NCBI RefSeq assembly: GCF_040954645.1
Contig: NC_092807.1
Coordinates: 54,842,239-54,906,238 of the forward strand
DNA: 64,000 nt
Direction of reading: 5' to 3'
Source: Diabrotica undecimpunctata
Lineage: Eukaryota; Arthropoda; Insecta; Coleoptera; Chrysomelidae
Shown: positions 1 through 11,428 of the stretch, piece by piece
Layout: every line of letters begins with the position of its first letter
Position numbering within the stretch: position 1 is the first letter of the stretch
Program-made: the position numbers and the translations under genes
The notes under the pieces: model-generated
Database searches by the model: none
What the model was told of the DNA's origin: nothing
What the model saw: only the letters and a program-made list of their open reading frames with translations

Positions 1-55
1 AAATGTAACTTAACCTAAGTACGCAAATATCAAAGAAAAGCTACTAAAAAATAAC

Positions 56-1994
56 TTAATACTTTGTATTGCCTCCAGTAGCCCCTATAACAGCCTGTAC
101 ACGTTGGCTTATGCTGTCTATGAGGTTGCGAATAGTATCTTGCTGTATGTTTTGCCATTCCTCTTCTAGAGCCAAGCGAAGTTCGGTAATTGATGCTGGT
201 GCGACTTCGCGACCTCTAATATTTCCACCAAGTATGTCCCAGCCGTGCCGGACGCATCAAGGAATTTGGATATTGGTCAAAATACTTGGGAATTCCAAGT
301 CTCGCCAAATCCAAATTTCTAATTGACTCGATGCAGGGAAATTCCACTTTTGCTACGTAAAACAAAGGATTTGTTTTACATAAAAGCAGGTAGATTTTCT
401 CTCATCGGTCAGTCGAGCTTGCCTCTTCTACTGTAGACCTAGTCGGTGCTATTATTGTTCCAACTAAGTTATTGTTTTATTTCTGATTTCCTGTATACCT
501 TTTTATTTTAGCATTATTGTATATCCAGACCTTGTCAGGTTAGAATATTACATATTTGTTCATGTACTAATTGTTTGCTATTTTATTTGATTATTTTTGA
601 TTGTTTATTTTCTTGTATTTGAATCTAAGCTGTTCTTCCGTAAGTTAAGAACACTTAGGAATATTTATCTTGCCTTTTCTATTTTATATATTTGATTTTG
701 TACTTTGTATCTAAGTAGTTCTTTTCGGTAAGTCAAAGAGCTCTTTGAAGTATTTCTCTGATATCGGACTTGTTATTTTATTGTGTGCCTAAGTCGTTCT
801 TTTCCGGCAATATTTTCACATCTTTTCTATATTTGATTTTTCTTATTTTCTATTATAAGTCGTTTCTTCCGTAAGTCAAGAAACACTTAGACATATTTCT
901 ATAACCTGTTTCATTTTTGCATTTCTCGTTTTATATTTTGAGTATTTTATTTTTCCACTCTAAGTCGTTTCTTCCGTAAGCCAAGTAATACTTAAAAATA
1001 TTTCCATATTTTACTCTCACATTTACATATTTCATTTATCTATATTTCTGTCCTAAGTTGTTCCCTCCGTAAGTCAAGAAACACTTAGAAACATTTTTCT
1101 TTGCATTATATTTTTATACCATTTAATTTACTTGTTTACTAAGTTATTTCTTCCGTAAGTTAAGGTATACTTAGATCATTTTTACCTATCTGTTTTCCAT
1201 TTTTGCTCTGTGACTTTGTAACTGTTCCTTGGAACCGTTACCTATAACAGATATTTGTCACTGGAACTGTTATTTATAACAGCGGTGGTATTTAACCTTT
1301 CTACCAGCGACAAACCAAAGATGGTAAATACCCGATCCAATTCCAGGGATAGGAAGAAGCCCGAAGAGCCGGCGATGGGTTCTACAGGCCCAAATGCCCC
1401 CTCTCGGCAACACTTTATTGGGTTCAGATCTGGCGAACACGCTGGTCAGTTCATTTTATTAATACCAAGTTCCTCTAAATATTGCGTGACACACATTGCA
1501 GAGTGGGGTCGCTCATTATCTTGCATTAATAAAAAATCATCGCCGATATATCAAGAAAAGGGTAGTATGTGATTCGCTAAAATTTTCTCAATATACCGGT
1601 GTGCAGTCAACGAACTCTCAATAAATACCAATTCAGTGTGCGCCGCTCGGGACATTCCTGTCGATACGATCACCGAACCCCCTCCATGGCTAACGTGGAG
1701 ACTGAAAGCGCATTCCGCAAATCTCTTTTCAGTTTGAAGCCATACTCATTATCTCCCATTTGATGAGTGAAGACAGTATCTCGACTCATCCGTAAAAAGA
1801 ACATTACTCCATTGTCCTAAATTCCAATGTAAATGTTCCCTGGAAAATTGTAGTTTAGCCACTCTGTACCGTGGAAGTAATTTGGGCCCAGTAGCTGATT
1901 TCTTGTTTATCATAATCACATTATCATAATTTCGCCCATCTTCAACCAGAGCAACGGCTTTTGCACAATCTTTGACACTAAGAACCATGATCAA
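56..1994 (-). pseudogene. Tc1-like transposase, broken by deletion and insertion
   Basis: Reading the minus strand from 1994 (more natural Met at 1988), a Tc1-type N-terminus (LSVKDCAKAVALVEDG) jumps directly to GPKLLPRYRVAKLQFSREH, so most of the DNA-binding region is deleted. The catalytic core follows: VLFTDESRYCLH carries the first Asp near 1770, QDNERPHSA the second Asp near 1525, then PACSPDLNPI ends at 1416. The C-terminus resumes at 247 as HGWDILGGNIRGREVAP and ends in VQAVIGATGGNTKY-stop at 56, a typical Tc1 ending. In-frame stops and frame changes are present. The gap between the two parts is the insertion at 248-1415, which falls at the expected third acidic residue (NPIEH). Tc1 transposases normally are about 340 residues. 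The copy cannot be active; family assignment is confident. Confidence 0.85.
248..1415 (+). mobile_element. Inserted 1.17-kb segment with degenerate ~100-bp repeats and the start of a coding region
   Basis: This segment separates two adjacent parts of the Tc1-like transposase. From about 620 to 1190 it holds about seven diverged copies of a unit built around 'aagtcgtttcttccgtaagt' followed by 'caagaaacacttagaaatat', spaced roughly 60-130 bp. After the repeats, an ATG at 1321 opens a short reading frame (MVNTRSNSRDRKKPEEP) that runs straight into the Tc1 sequence. This looks like the 5' region and beginning of the first ORF of a retroelement that is otherwise missing. I cannot name the family. 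I see no clear terminal repeats or target duplication. Confidence 0.5.
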
Positions 1995-3015
1995 TCATAG
2001 GTAAACAAAATGTAAGTATACTCCATTCGCTTAGCTCGGGCATATTTTGACAGATTCATTGTCGGAAACCTACAACACAACAATTCCTACTTCTCAGTAT
2101 TAACAGCTCAAATATCCTACTATTGCAGACTTCTTTCTTAAAAAAAATAAGAAATATTCTAAATAGTGGAAGTGTATACTAAACCCATCAAATTTTGGGT
2201 AGTATATATTTAAAAAATATATTTTAGTTGTTATAATTTAACATAACTATTTATTATATGGTGCAGATAAATAAATATTGATTGTCGGTAATTCGCAAAG
2301 TTCTATTTTATTTACTATTTAGTTTGTTTACTATTAATATTGGCTATGAGTACGTGTGCTTGGGTGTATAATAATTTCCAGCCACTTCTAGTCTGTCAAA
2401 AAGTAACTAACTTCGTAAAAAAATAATTACTAAATTCACTAGACAGTTTGGACTGGGAATAGTGAATCGAGTATATCAATATGACATAATGATAATAGTT
2501 AGTCACCAAAGCCGCCTCGTCGTATTAAAAAATAACTCATAATTAAATAAGTCCTAAATTGTGGGTGGCAAATTCATTTAGCTCTAAAAAATGAACTTAG
2601 GCATATATTGACATGAACCGAAAAACACAATGCTTAGGACACATGGTTGCAGCCGAAAAATAAGGTTTTACAAAAATTCGCAAACGGAATTATTCCACTG
2701 GATGTTTCAAAGTTAGGACAATAAAACTACGTTTTAATTAACCCCGTACAATTAGTCAAATATAAAATTTTATCAAAAAAATTACTTTACCAACTTAAAA
2801 TTTATAAATTTATACACAGTGTGCTTAAAAAATCATTAAAAAAAAATAAAAAGAAAATATAAAAAAAAATACTTTGAATTGGACCAAAATTTTCTCAGTT
2901 GCATTTTTTGTAACTGAGTATAGATTGAACTAAACTATTAGACGTAAATGGTAGCTTTACATATTAGGAATGTATTATGCCACTTCCTATGAAAATTATT
3001 TTTGTTCTTATTTTA
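1995..3015. other. AT-rich sequence, nothing recognised
   Basis: About 1 kb of AT-rich sequence with A/T homopolymers and no open frame resembling a known family. The first 150 bp could contain the outer end of the Tc1-like element, but no convincing terminal inverted repeat was seen. Confidence 0.5.
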
Positions 3016-5160
3016 TTTTCTTCTTCTTCTTCTTCTAGTTCCAGGACCGTTATCGATCGTTGGATATCATGTTGGCTATCATATTCGCTATCGTGATTTT
3101 ATTGATAGCAGCTCTAAATAATGATGTAGATTTTTCGACCATGAAGTTCTTTTTTAACCAGGACCACATTTACCTTGAATCTTTCCCTGCATGATTAGAT
3201 GTAAAAGTTTATATTTTTCGGGGTGTCTCATAATGTGACCAAAGTATTCCAGCTTTTATCTTTTTATTATATTGACCAGTTGTATTGTTTGGTTCAGGCG
3301 TTTAAAGATCTCCTGATTTCAAACTCTGTCAACTCAGTTTTTTTGTAGTAGCCGTCTATATAATTAGTATACAGCCTTGCATCACTCCTTTTTTTATATT
3401 TATTTCATTCGGCATTTATTTTTCAATTCAACTGTTTTCAATTGTTCTAGCATATTGTTGTGTTGGACCTTGTCAAAAGCTTTTTTAAAATCGATTGCAC
3501 ATATGTATACATTTTGATTTATATATTTGCATCTCTGGATCAGAACTTGGGGACTGAACAAGGCTTCTCTCGTATTCAAGCCACTCCTAAATCTAAAATG
3601 AGTATTGCTAATTCTCTCCTCTATATATCGTGTATATTATGCTTTTTATTACTCGCATGAAGGTCTTCAAAACGTGACTTATTCATCAAACTTATTCTCC
3701 GATAATTACCGCATGTCCTTGCACGATGTTTCTTTGGTATTGTGACAAATGTCGACTTAAGCCAGTCAGTTGGTAATATCTCAGTGCCATAAATTCTGTT
3801 AAAGAGACCTTATAGTGCTTTAGTATTTCAGCACTTACTTTATCATCGGGTCCAAGTGATTTTTCACTTTTGGCCGTTTGTGTTTCCTTAGTAATCTCAC
3901 TTTTTGTTATAGAGGGACCTGTTATTTATAGCGATCGGTGTATAATGTTCTACTCCTTCATCTTTAAATAATTCAAAAATGTAGTTTTTCCATTCTTTTA
4001 ACTGCTCATTGATATCTAGTAGTCTGTATCCGTTTTTGTTCTTCTAAGGCGATCTGTTTTTATCTCTTGTGCAGACGAAACGTATTTTGTTTCTTTTGAT
4101 ATGTTTAATTTTGTTATACACTTTACTATGAGATTGTGTTTTCGCATGTCATCTTCTTCCTAATTATTGCGTGGGTCCGTTTTCCTCTTTCTTAATGGTA
4201 TAATTTATTCGTCTCGGCATTTCGTCTGCCATCCACCCTTGTTTTCTTTTTAATAATACTGCACTTAATTTTGTTTCTTAAACGGTATTTAATATATCTT
4301 TAATTCTCATCCCGTTTTTCTAAGTACTTTTATCTGTGCTTGATAACAATTTTACTTTTTATTCTAATACACTGGTTATTATTTGTTTTGAGGTATCATT
4401 TGACATATGTTCTCTATCAATAGTAACTGTTTATTTGTCCTTGTAACTAGTTATAATCTCAGTCTTATTTTTACTACCAGAATATTGTGATCTGTTGGTA
4501 CATCTGCACTCGGATATATTTTGACTGCTAATGGTGAATTTTTGTATCTGTTATTTATACATATAAAGTCTATTTGGTTACACATCCGACATTAAGATGT
4601 ATCTGCTGATGATCTTTAAGACGGCGCTTTGAAAGTTTTAAAAATTGTGTTTGTTGTTAATAGTTACTTATCTACACAAAAAATGCCAAGATATATCCTC
4701 TTTGATTTTATATTCCCAGAACACATTTTTCTATAGGTACTATCTTCGTGTTCTCGTTCGCCAATCTTCGCATTAAAGTCTCCCATGACAATATTGAGCT
4801 CTTATTTCTTTGTAGATGCTAACACTTTTTCTAAATTATGATAAAAATTTTTAATTTCTTTTTCTTTATAGTCTTCTGTGGGTGCATATGCTTGTAATAT
4901 ATTCACATTTATTGCTTTTGTTTGTATTTGTAACATTATCCTGTCTGAAAATAAGACGTTTTTTACAGCTTTATCAATTTTCTTCCTTACAATTGTTGCT
5001 ACAATATTTTTGTATTTTAAACTGTCTTTTCTTCTCATGCTTTTGGTTATCTATTTATGTTTACGTATTTTTTATCAATTCTTCTGAAGATTTAAATGTT
5101 TGCACTTCTCAGTATTTTCGCTGTTCTTACTGTGCAGGGTTGGGTTTTTGCAATATGTAA
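3016..5160 (-). pseudogene. RTE-clade (BovB/CFDP2-like) non-LTR retrotransposon, decayed copy
   Basis: On the minus strand the order is endonuclease, reverse transcriptase, C-terminal region. Between 5038 and 4735 an APE-type endonuclease is readable (SDRIMLQIQTKAINVNILQA, AYAPTEDYKEKE, then IVMGDFNAKIG). IDFICINNRYKN near 4560 and YPSADVPTDHNIL near 4490 continue the endonuclease; the expected SDHNP is TDHNI here. RT is recognisable near 3460-3490 by the AFDKV block. The copy ends at 3016 in (GAA)n, as other RTE copies here do. Many frameshifts and stops are present. Intact elements of this kind encode about 900-1000 residues. Confidence 0.75.
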
Positions 5161-5590
5161 CGATTCAAAAATCTTTTATTTTTTGTTTTAAATATCATTT
5201 AATTCAGAAAGCAGTAACTTTTATGTTATCCTGTATGAGGTTTTAATTCTGCATGTTCCACTTATATATTCGACCGTTAGTTTATCACAAATATTCCAAT
5301 AGCATCTCACAATCATCAAGAAAGAAACATTTAAATTCCGAACTAGAAGACCAACTCTAGGTGTAGGGATGGTCACAAGCTCGAGTTTAGCTCAGTTTGG
5401 CTCGAAGATCAGCTGCTTTGACGAGCCGAGTTTTGAGCTCATGCCGGTTTGTTTCTTGTGAGCCGAGCTTCGAGCTGAACTAAACTGTTTTCGACCCAAG
5501 CCGACCTGAATTCAAAACCAGCCGAGGTTTCCTTAACAAGCTTGTCAATTCTATCATTATCTTTATTTTGTTCTCTTATGCATACTCTAA
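5161..5590. repeat. Segment rich in GAGCTCG/GAGCCGAG motifs between two RTE copies
   Basis: At 5370-5540 the sequence is unusually GC-rich and repeats variants of 'gctcgagtttagctca', 'ggctcgaag', 'gagccgag' and 'gagctc' on both strands. This composition resembles some non-autonomous hAT-type repeats, which is inference only. No complete ends or target duplication were found. The rest of the interval is AT-rich and unassigned. Confidence 0.35.
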
Positions 5591-6660
5591 TCTTCTTTTT
5601 CTTCTTGTAGTGACTATTCGTTCAGATTGTTGGCGACCGTCATGTCAATCTGTATTTTGCAATTTGCGGCTCTTAACAGATTTGTGGTTGTTGTATTGAA
5701 CCACGTACGCAGATTTTTCAGCCAGATAATTCTTTGCCTTCCTGGTCCTAGTTTTCGTTCTACTTTTCCTTGAAGAATTAATTGCATAAACCCATACCTT
5801 TCGCTGTTCCTTATGATGTGACCGAGATATTCAATTTTGGCTGTTTTTATTGTGGTTAACAACTCTTTTCCTTTTTGCATGCTTATTAAAACGTTCTGGT
5901 TAGTAACATGGTCAGTATAGGATATCTTCCGGATTTTACGATAGAGCCACATTTTAAAAGACTTAATTTTCTTACAGGTAGCGTCTGTGAGAGTATACGA
6001 CTCAACTACGTACAATAGTATAGGAAAGATATAACATCGTAGTAACCTGATTTTTATGGTTACTGATAAATCGTGACATTTTAATAGCTTAGCCATTTTT
6101 TGAAATGCAGATCTTGCTTTCTCTATCCTAGATTTTATTTCTAGGGAATGGTCTTAATTTTCATTGACGTTCGTACCAAGGTAGGTGGAGGTTTTTACTC
6201 TTTCTCTTGGTTGACCATTCGCACTGATTCTTTCAAGGTGCTATTCCTTCTTAGAGATCATCATACATTTTGTTTTCTTAATGTTTAGTGAAAATCCATA
6301 TCTCTGACTCACTTCTGTGATTCTATTAATAATTAACTCCTGGAGGGCTTCATAACTGTCAGCGAATATCACCGTGTTATCCGCGTATCCGATGTTATTG
6401 ATACATTCTCCGTTAATTCGAATTCCTGCTTTAAGATCTTCTACTGCTTCTTGAAAGATTTTCTCAGAGTATGTGTTAAACAGTAAGAGTGATAGTATCC
6501 ATTCCTGTCGGACCTCACGATTACTAATAATTCTTAGATCACGGGTGTTTATTCCAATATTTGTTATTATCTCCATCAGCTTGTCATGTTTTACTCCAAT
6601 ACTTTTTCTAATTAATTTATTTCTGCAACGACTGATACTTTTGTTTGAAAATAAGTAATT
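5591..6660 (-). pseudogene. RTE-clade retrotransposon, 5'-truncated copy (RT palm and C-terminus)
   Basis: The frame at 6241-6675 reads VKHDKLMEIITNIG, then RDLRIISN fused directly to REVRQEW, so the RT segment between these blocks is deleted. GYADNTVIFADS follows, where the usual YADD is YADN. The frame at 5614-6096 carries the C-terminal region typical of BovB/CFDP2-like elements (LRCYIFPILLYVVESYTL, YLGHIIRNSERYG, GPGRQRIIWLKNLRTW) and ends NNLNE-stop. The 3' end at 5591 is (GAA)-rich. The deletion and the altered active site make it inactive. It lies just beside the preceding RTE copy but differs in sequence, so it is a separate insertion. Confidence 0.8.
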
Positions 6661-6790
6661 TATCGTCATCATCAATTATTTATAGTAATAATTATAATAT
6701 ATGATAAGTAAAAAATCTACTGCAGCAAGATGGTGCGTCATAAATTATTTTTGTTCGAAAACAACGGATCAATTCGGGGAGCAAGATGTT

Positions 6791-7330
6791 TTAAAGAAAA
6801 TCTAAATATCGAGAACCTGTTAAGGTTTCTTTAATAAAGTATGGTCCAATAATCCTATTATTCCAGTTTAAACAAACAAACTTTCTCTGGGTAATGAATG
6901 CCGTAGTACTTAAGCATTTAGTGTGGATTTTCCGTAAACCTGTACCGATAAGTTTAACGATTGACATGAGAAAATTTAGTAGAAATGTAGCTTCATCAGA
7001 GAAAAGAACCTTTTTTAAAAACATTGTATCTTTGTTATTCTGTTCCATTATGATTTCACTAAATTAATTCATTTATCAAAATCATCTTCCATAAGTTCTT
7101 GTACTAAACTTAAATACTTTGTAGGGATGCCACTTTACTTCTTTAGCATTCTAACAAGTGTTGAACGGTCCATGCCGTTATATAATACCTCTTTCCGTGA
7201 GCTAAATTGGGGATTATTTAAAAAGGCAACATAACCACTTGTTGTTTGTTTTCAGATATTGGTTTTCTACTACCTTTAGGTTAGTCTTTGACATGACTTG
7301 TTTTTTTGAATGTCTTCTTAATTTTACTTA
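6791..7330 (-). pseudogene. mariner/IS630-superfamily transposase fragment
   Basis: The frame 7048-6791 contains FLKKVLFSDEATFLLNFLMS (first catalytic Asp in FSDEA), TQRKFVCLNW and NRIIGPYFIKETLTGSRYLDFL, matching a widespread insect transposase group of the Tc1/mariner (IS630) superfamily. Upstream, with frame changes, LVQELMEDDFDK and FSEIIMEQN continue the same protein. The second and third catalytic residues are not present, because the copy stops near 6791. It is inactive. Residue assignment rests on remembered family motifs. Confidence 0.7.
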
Positions 7331-7639
7331 GAATGGATTGTGAAATTTGTTTTCAGTAGGGGTATTTATTGTTAAATAATATACATACTGAGAGGTCAAT
7401 TCATAATAAATTTAGTAAGGCCAGCTATCAAGCCAGAAACAGATTCTCAACATGCCCATTGTTCACGAGGTTAGTATATTTTTAATATGTTTTAAAACAT
7501 GAATTATTTATATCTTATTTAAGAACCAATTTGTGATAACCCGGACCTAAATACGACCAGAGAAGTTATAGTTGATAATATCGAAGCGTCTATAGGTTTG
7601 TTTGAATATAAATAAGTACAGATTCATAATGTAAGATGC
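7331..7639. other. Short interval, nothing firmly recognised
   Basis: This lies between the mariner fragment and the transposase relic downstream. A possible small 5' exon (MPIVHE followed by GTTAGT near 7455-7478) could belong to the downstream element, but this is speculative. Confidence 0.3.
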
Positions 7640-9856
7640 GTCGTCTTTTGTTTTCCGAAAAGGAACGAATGAATACAGTTAACGAAAATTTGAAGTTGAT
7701 ACTGAAGACTCTTTTCATGCAAGCTCAGATAGTGACTCAGATTATTTACCTTTAAAAGATGATAATCAGAAAATTCTATATGATAATATGAAGAAAAATG
7801 AGAAACAAATAAGTAAGAATAGAAAACAAGAAAGTAATAGTAGAGGTAAAGTGGGTAAAAAACGAGAAAGAAAAGAAAAAGCATTGATTGATGTAAAATC
7901 TAAAACTGGTCTAGATCGTGAGTTGGAACATACAAACTGATTAAAGCAAGAAAAGTAGGCGAATCTTGCCAACAAACATACAGGTTTAAGTGTACCAAAA
8001 ATATAAATGAAGAAATAAGACAAAGGATTTTTAAAGACATTTGGAAGTTACAAGATCATATAAGAGTATGGGACTATATTGTGCAGTATGTGACAGAGAC
8101 AGAGAAAAAACAGAGTACTGTTTCTGCTGGTGTACACTGTCGTAGGAATTTTTCTCGGCAATATAATTTTTAGCTTGACGATGAACAAAACCAAATTTAT
8201 AAAAATATGTGTTTAAAAACTCTTGGTATTTCACAAACTTGGGTAAATACAGCATTGTCTAAAATAAAGAAAACGGGAGTTTTACAATTAGATCAACCTG
8301 AAAAACACAAATTACGACCACATAGACTTACTCCAAATATTACAGAAACTGTAAGTCACATAAAATTATTTTCGTTAGTACCTTCACATTATATTCGTAA
8401 GGATTCTAAGAGGATGTATATTGAGGAGGGTTTAAGCATTCAAAAAATGTATAAACTATATACGGAATTTTCTGGCGATGACAACTTCCTATGTATCGCC
8501 AGTATAGAGACATTTTTAACACTGAATGTAATATCAGTTTCTTGAGACCAAAGAAGAATCAGTGCGGTGTTTGCTCAGTCTTTAACCTAGCTGATAAATT
8601 TGGAAAGGTAGACCTACAGGCAGCTTATTATAGAAGGGAAAATAGAAGGCAGACGCGGCCCGGGTAGACGACAAATAACCTGGCTGCGCAACATCAAAGA
8701 TTGGACAGGATTAGACTTTCAAAGTTTAATAAGAAAGCCCAAAATAGGGAAGACTTTGCAGAGGTCATCGCCAACCTTCGCTAAGAAGACGGCACCTAAA
8801 GAAGAGGAAAATACTTACAGAAGAACTATAAATGTCACTTAGCCAATAAAATAGTGGCTAGAAATATGAAAAACAGTGACAAAGAACTCCCATTGACTGA
8901 TAAGACCATCTGTGTTGCATGTTTATACTTCCAAAAAGTTTTAGCGACTCCCCAATCGAACGTAAGTAATTTTTATTATAAAAGCAAGTATTCCACATAC
9001 AACTTCACCATATTTGATATAGACAACAATGATGGTTTCTGTTTTATATGGCATAAACAAATTGCTAAACGAGGTTTAAACGAAATTGCTAGTTGTTTGT
9101 GAAAGTTTGTGGAGATCCAAGAGACCCAAAAAAAGAAGGGAATTAAATCACTTATCTTCTATTCAGATAACTGTGGTGGACAAAATAGAAACTACACCAT
9201 ATTTTAAATGTTTGCTTATGCAGCCATCTATTTCCAAGTTAGTATTACTCATAGATTTTTAGAGAAAGGCCACACCCAAAATGAGGAAGACAGCATGCAT
9301 GCTGTAATTAAAAACACGAAAAAACATCAGTCGGTCTTGCATGTTTCAGAACAATGGATTACTTTGATAAGAATGGCCAAAACTACCGGAAAAGTACATA
9401 ATGTAACAGAAATGTCACAAGAAGACTTCCTAGATTTCAAAACCTTGTTGGCAACAAAAATTAGAAAACTGACAATGGAAAAGGAATAATCAAAATCTGT
9501 CAAATATAGGAAATCAGTACTTCACTTCGTATAACACACCAAATGCTGTTTTTTCTTTTATGTATGATTCAAGTTCCGATTTTAACAGGTGTGATCTAAT
9601 AAAAGCAAAAAGAGGACGTTCATCTCGTATTGATAAATTTCCATCTAAAGTATACACAAATCTTATGCCAATAGACAAGAAGAAAATAACTGGGTTATTA
9701 TGGCTTTGCGATACTGGAAAAATTCCTACTATACTAAAACAATTTTTAATTGAAGGTGATTACTTGGCAACATTGCATTTAACGAAGCCCTTAACGATAA
9801 CTTTTCAACGAATTCAACGAATAAAAAAATTTTTAAATATTTATTTAAACACATAA
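7640..9856 (+). pseudogene. Decayed transposase of an unnamed arthropod family (GQN / GHTQNE motifs), copy 1
   Basis: Frames on the plus strand line up into one protein interrupted by frameshifts, stops and an insertion. The order is: an acidic N-terminus (SSDSDSDYLPLKDDN); FKDIWKLQDHIRVWDYIVQY; LGISQTWVNTAL; SHYIRKDSKRMYIEEGLSI; the end of a block usually followed by a Cys pair (PKKNQCGVC, near 8552-8580); KELPLTDKTICVAC; QKVLATPQSNVSNFYYKSKY; FYSDNCGGQNRN (candidate catalytic Asp, near 9165-9195); then EKGHTQNEEDSMHAVIKN and EQWITLIRMAKTTGK. This motif set recurs in many arthropod 'uncharacterised' proteins that behave like transposases. It might belong to the Sola group, which I cannot confirm. 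A second relic of the family lies at 31131-32190. Confidence 0.65.
8610..8808 (+). mobile_element. RTE 3' end nested inside the transposase relic
   Basis: About 200 bp read LIIEGKIEGRRGPGRRQ, ITWLRNIKDW and FAEVIANLR-stop, the conserved C-terminus of RTE elements. A GAAGAGG-type tail follows. The transposase reading frame breaks on entry and resumes as GKYLQKNYKCHLANK near 8812, so this is a 5'-truncated LINE insertion. Exact ends are uncertain by about 10 bp. Confidence 0.75.
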
Positions 9857-10373
9857 GTAATTACGTAAAAATTAAATCTAAGACCGATATAATTATTAAA
9901 TTATCCTGTGTTTTTTAGGAGGTATCTTATAGTTGTCTAACAAAATAAAGTAAAATTTTATTGTTATTATAGAGTACCTAATGCAGTACTTCAAAAAACA
10001 AAAATCTTTACAAAATACTTATTTTTTTATTAGACGAAACAATTTGAAACTTTAACATACGATCTCGTCGTTGCACTTCATTCTCTATTTATAGAATTGC
10101 TGTCTGCTATAAACGTAATTACGTAAAAATTAAATCTAAGACCAATATAATTACTAAATTATCATGAGTCTTTTGACAGGTATCCTATAGTTGTCTAACA
10201 AATTAAAGTAAAATTTGATTCTTATTAGAGAGTAACTAATACAGAAATTTAAAAAACAAAAAAAATTTGGAAAATACTTATTTTTTCATTCTTGACTAAA
10301 CAATCTGAAATTTTAACATACGATCTCGTCATTACACATCATTCGCTATCTATAGAATTGCTGTGTGCTGTAA
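9857..10373 (+). repeat. Two-copy direct tandem repeat, 258-bp period
   Basis: The two units start at 9857 and 10115 with 'gtaattacgtaaaaattaaa'. Shared blocks include 'tatagttgtctaacaaa', 'taacatacgatctcgtc' and 'tctatagaattgctgt' (first unit 'tttatagaattgctgt'). The units differ at scattered positions and by small indels, so the duplication is not recent. No coding content. It separates the transposase relic from the deleted piggyBac downstream. Confidence 0.8.
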
Positions 10374-10552
10374 ACGTTGTATTTGTTTTTCTTAATCTAA
10401 AGTTTCCTTATGTTTATTTGTTTGTATAAATATAAAAATATAGTATGAAGTTCATATAAATTAAAATGAAGTAAGCTAAACTATTATTATGTGAATACGT
10501 GTATGTAGTAGTGCATTTGTTTATTTCAGTAAATTCTCGAAATATGAAATGA

Positions 10553-11428
10553 AGATGGCACTAACTACTAAAGAGTTAATAGCTTTGTTAGAAGAAGACT
10601 CAGATTGTGAAATGCTGACTCACTTAATGTGGTTTATTTGCCGTCGAGATTAGATTAGAAAGTTTCTGATGTAGATTACAGTGATGATAAAATTATTTGT
10701 AAAGAATCAATAAAATCGGATATTGCAGGTACATTATGAAATACAAGTGATTGGGAATTCTGACGATTCTGATTATGATATTCCTCTGAACCACAGATAA
10801 AACGTGCAAAGAAAAAACCAGGCAAAAATAGTAAATCCAAATTTGCCTTAAGTTGTAACAACAGATATTCCTTTGTGCTCAGTAGTAATTCAACATCAGT
10901 CTAATTGATATTTAGACAATATAAAAGCCAACCATGGAGGCAAGGCATATATTGAAGTTTTTTCACTCTTTTTTGATAAAAAAGTAATTGAGAGCATTTT
11001 ATATTTTACAAATATTTATACATCGCAGAATAACCGCCACGATTTTGAAATGAATAACATAGATTAAAAAAAAATATTAGCACATGTATATTATCTCGTT
11101 CACACTCTGCTTCAAGTTAATATGCATTGGTCAAAGGATGAGGATAAAGAAGTGCACATTATAAAGGAAAGCATGAGCTGACATAGATTTATATTTGTAA
11201 TTTATAATAGTGAAGAACCCGCTACATCAGTGTAAAACTTAGTATATGGACGTCAATCTAAATTTGCTTTACCAAAAGAAACCAGATTCGACAATATTGG
11301 CCACATTACAAAAAGAGACGATAGTGCAAGAATGTAGGATATGCAAAAGTATTACTATTTATTTATGTAAAAGGTGTAGACTGCAACTACACCCCGAATG
11401 TTTCGAACATTTTCACCTTAAAATTTAA
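10553..11428 (+). pseudogene. piggyBac transposase, internally deleted copy
   Basis: Starts MALTTKELIALLEEDSDCEM, an N-terminus common in piggyBac-like transposases, then degenerates. YIEVFSLFFDKKVIESILYF and TNIYTSQN mark the conserved N-terminal domain. The catalytic Asp regions are missing. The frame 11246-11428 ends in the C-terminal cysteine-rich domain, with CRICKS, CKRCRLQLHPECFEHFH. A normal protein is about 550-600 residues and this locus could encode fewer than 290. Terminal repeats with TTAA were not identified. Confidence 0.7.
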
